Shown piece by piece: positions 6,087 to 6,659 of a stretch of DNA of 6,659 nt. Positions within the stretch are counted from its first letter, which is position 1. Each line of letters begins with the position of its first letter. The DNA lies in the NCBI GenBank assembly GCA_017601265.1, contig JAFNJA010000072.1, forward strand, positions 1 to 6,659. The letters run 5' to 3'. Under the pieces are notes generated by a model. It ran no database searches. It saw only the letters and a list, made by a program, of their open reading frames with translations, and was not told the DNA's origin. The DNA is from Candidatus Brockarchaeota archaeon. GTDB taxonomy: Archaea > Thermoproteota > EX4484-205 > DTQO01. A program made the translations under genes and the position numbers.

Positions 6087-6659
6087 GTGAGGAAATTCTG
6101 CGACCTGCACGTCCACTCCCGCTACAGCAGGGCGACTAGCGAGGCTATGGCCCTTCAAGAGATGGCGCGCTTCGCCGCGCTCAAGGGGTTGGGCATCTTG
6201 GGCACCGGGGATTCGACCCACCCGAAATGGTTTGGGGAGATCAAGGAAGCGCTCGCCCAAGAAGGCAGCGGGTTCCTGAGGCTCAAGGGCCAGGAGCGCG
6301 GCGTGCTCTTCGTTTTGAGCTGCGAAGTGAGCACTATTTACGCGCGCGGCGGTTCAACCAAGAGGATCCACCACGTCCTGCTTCAACCGGACGTCGAGTG
6401 CGCGGAACAGGTCAACGACTTGCTGAGCAACTTCGGCGACCTGGCTTCGGACGGGAGGCCCGTCTTGAAATGCTCTTCGGCAGAGCTCGTGGAATTCGTT
6501 TCGGAGGTTTCGGACTGGATAGAGGTTTTCCCGGCCCACGCTTGGACGCCGCACTTCAGCCTCTTCGGCCTCCACGGCTTCGACAGCGTCGAAGATTGCT
6601 ACGAGGACCGATCGGGCAAGATCCACGCCCTCGAAACCGGCCTTTCCTCCGATCCGCCG
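6087..6659 (+). CDS. Endonuclease Q-family PHP-domain nuclease (3' end cut off)
   Basis: The first 191 residues of a PHP-domain protein of the endonuclease Q (EndoQ/NucQ) type are present. EndoQ, characterised from Pyrococcus furiosus, cuts DNA 5' to deaminated bases such as hypoxanthine and uracil and at abasic sites, so the likely job is DNA repair. Metal-binding motifs are in the usual order: DLHVHSRYSRA with His8 and His10, GTGDSTHPKW with Asp42, LSCEVSTIY with Glu80, RIHHVLL with His95 and His96, then FPAHAWTPHFSLFG. The final ETGLSSDPP is a hallmark of this subgroup rather than of PHP polymerases or histidinol phosphatases. Full members have about 400 residues, so over half is missing at the right edge, including the zinc and helical domains. 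The GTG at 6087 is chosen because it directly precedes the first motif and no ATG, GTG or TTG lies just upstream in frame. Confidence 0.88.
   Translation, partial: MRKFCDLHVHSRYSRATSEAMALQEMARFAALKGLGILGTGDSTHPKWFGEIKEALAQEGSGFLRLKGQERGVLFVLSCEVSTIYARGGSTKRIHHVLLQPDVECAEQVNDLLSNFGDLASDGRPVLKCSSAELVEFVSEVSDWIEVFPAHAWTPHFSLFGLHGFDSVEDCYEDRSGKIHALETGLSSDPP

Noticed and set aside
5580..6260. Minus-strand frame spanning the pta 5' end, the divergent gap and the start of endoQ
   Set aside because: It conflicts with two well-supported genes and both promoters and has no recognisable motif.

Overview
The window looks like a piece of an archaeal chromosome, probably from an uncultured lineage sequenced as a metagenome. 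The evidence is indirect but consistent. Five genes have an AT-rich TATA-type box 30 to 36 bases upstream of a usable start codon, in otherwise GC-rich DNA. Several starts are TTG or GTG without a well-placed Shine-Dalgarno sequence. The rightmost gene belongs to the endonuclease Q family, best known from Thermococcales and other archaea. The mix is unusual for an archaeon: acetate kinase with phosphotransacetylase, and an acyl carrier protein with its holo-synthase. Both are typically bacterial. I cannot name the lineage.

Layout from left to right. A D-2-hydroxyacid dehydrogenase (phosphoglycerate dehydrogenase-like), cut at the left edge, runs on the plus strand to 739. From about 783 to 1233 the minus strand looks coding, but the reading frame changes several times, so it is a decayed gene or one damaged by indels. 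Next comes a minus-strand operon read from right to left: a GlmU-like sugar nucleotidyltransferase/acyltransferase (3200-1920), acyl carrier protein (1915-1661) and holo-ACP synthase (1628-1239). A second minus-strand cluster follows: phosphotransacetylase (5920-4895), a short FolE2/MptA-like fragment gene (4862-4461) and acetate kinase (4510 or 4525 to 3287). Finally, a plus-strand endonuclease Q-type PHP gene starts at 6087 and leaves the window.

How the genes fit together. Pta and AckA interconvert acetyl-CoA, acetyl phosphate and acetate, giving ATP in one direction or acetyl-CoA in the other. AcpS uses CoA to load the phosphopantetheine arm onto the ACP beside it. The GlmU-like protein has a left-handed beta-helix of the kind that uses acyl-CoA or acyl-ACP donors and forms nucleotide-activated sugars. 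A shared theme of acyl activation and surface or envelope sugar synthesis is plausible but is inference.

The least ordinary items are the truncated FolE2-like ORF whose 3' part contains the acetate kinase promoter, the ACP/AcpS/GlmU-like operon in an apparent archaeon, the frame-broken region after acpS, and a perfect inverted repeat ending at the base before the endoQ start codon. I saw no tRNA, rRNA, CRISPR array, insertion sequence or long repeat.
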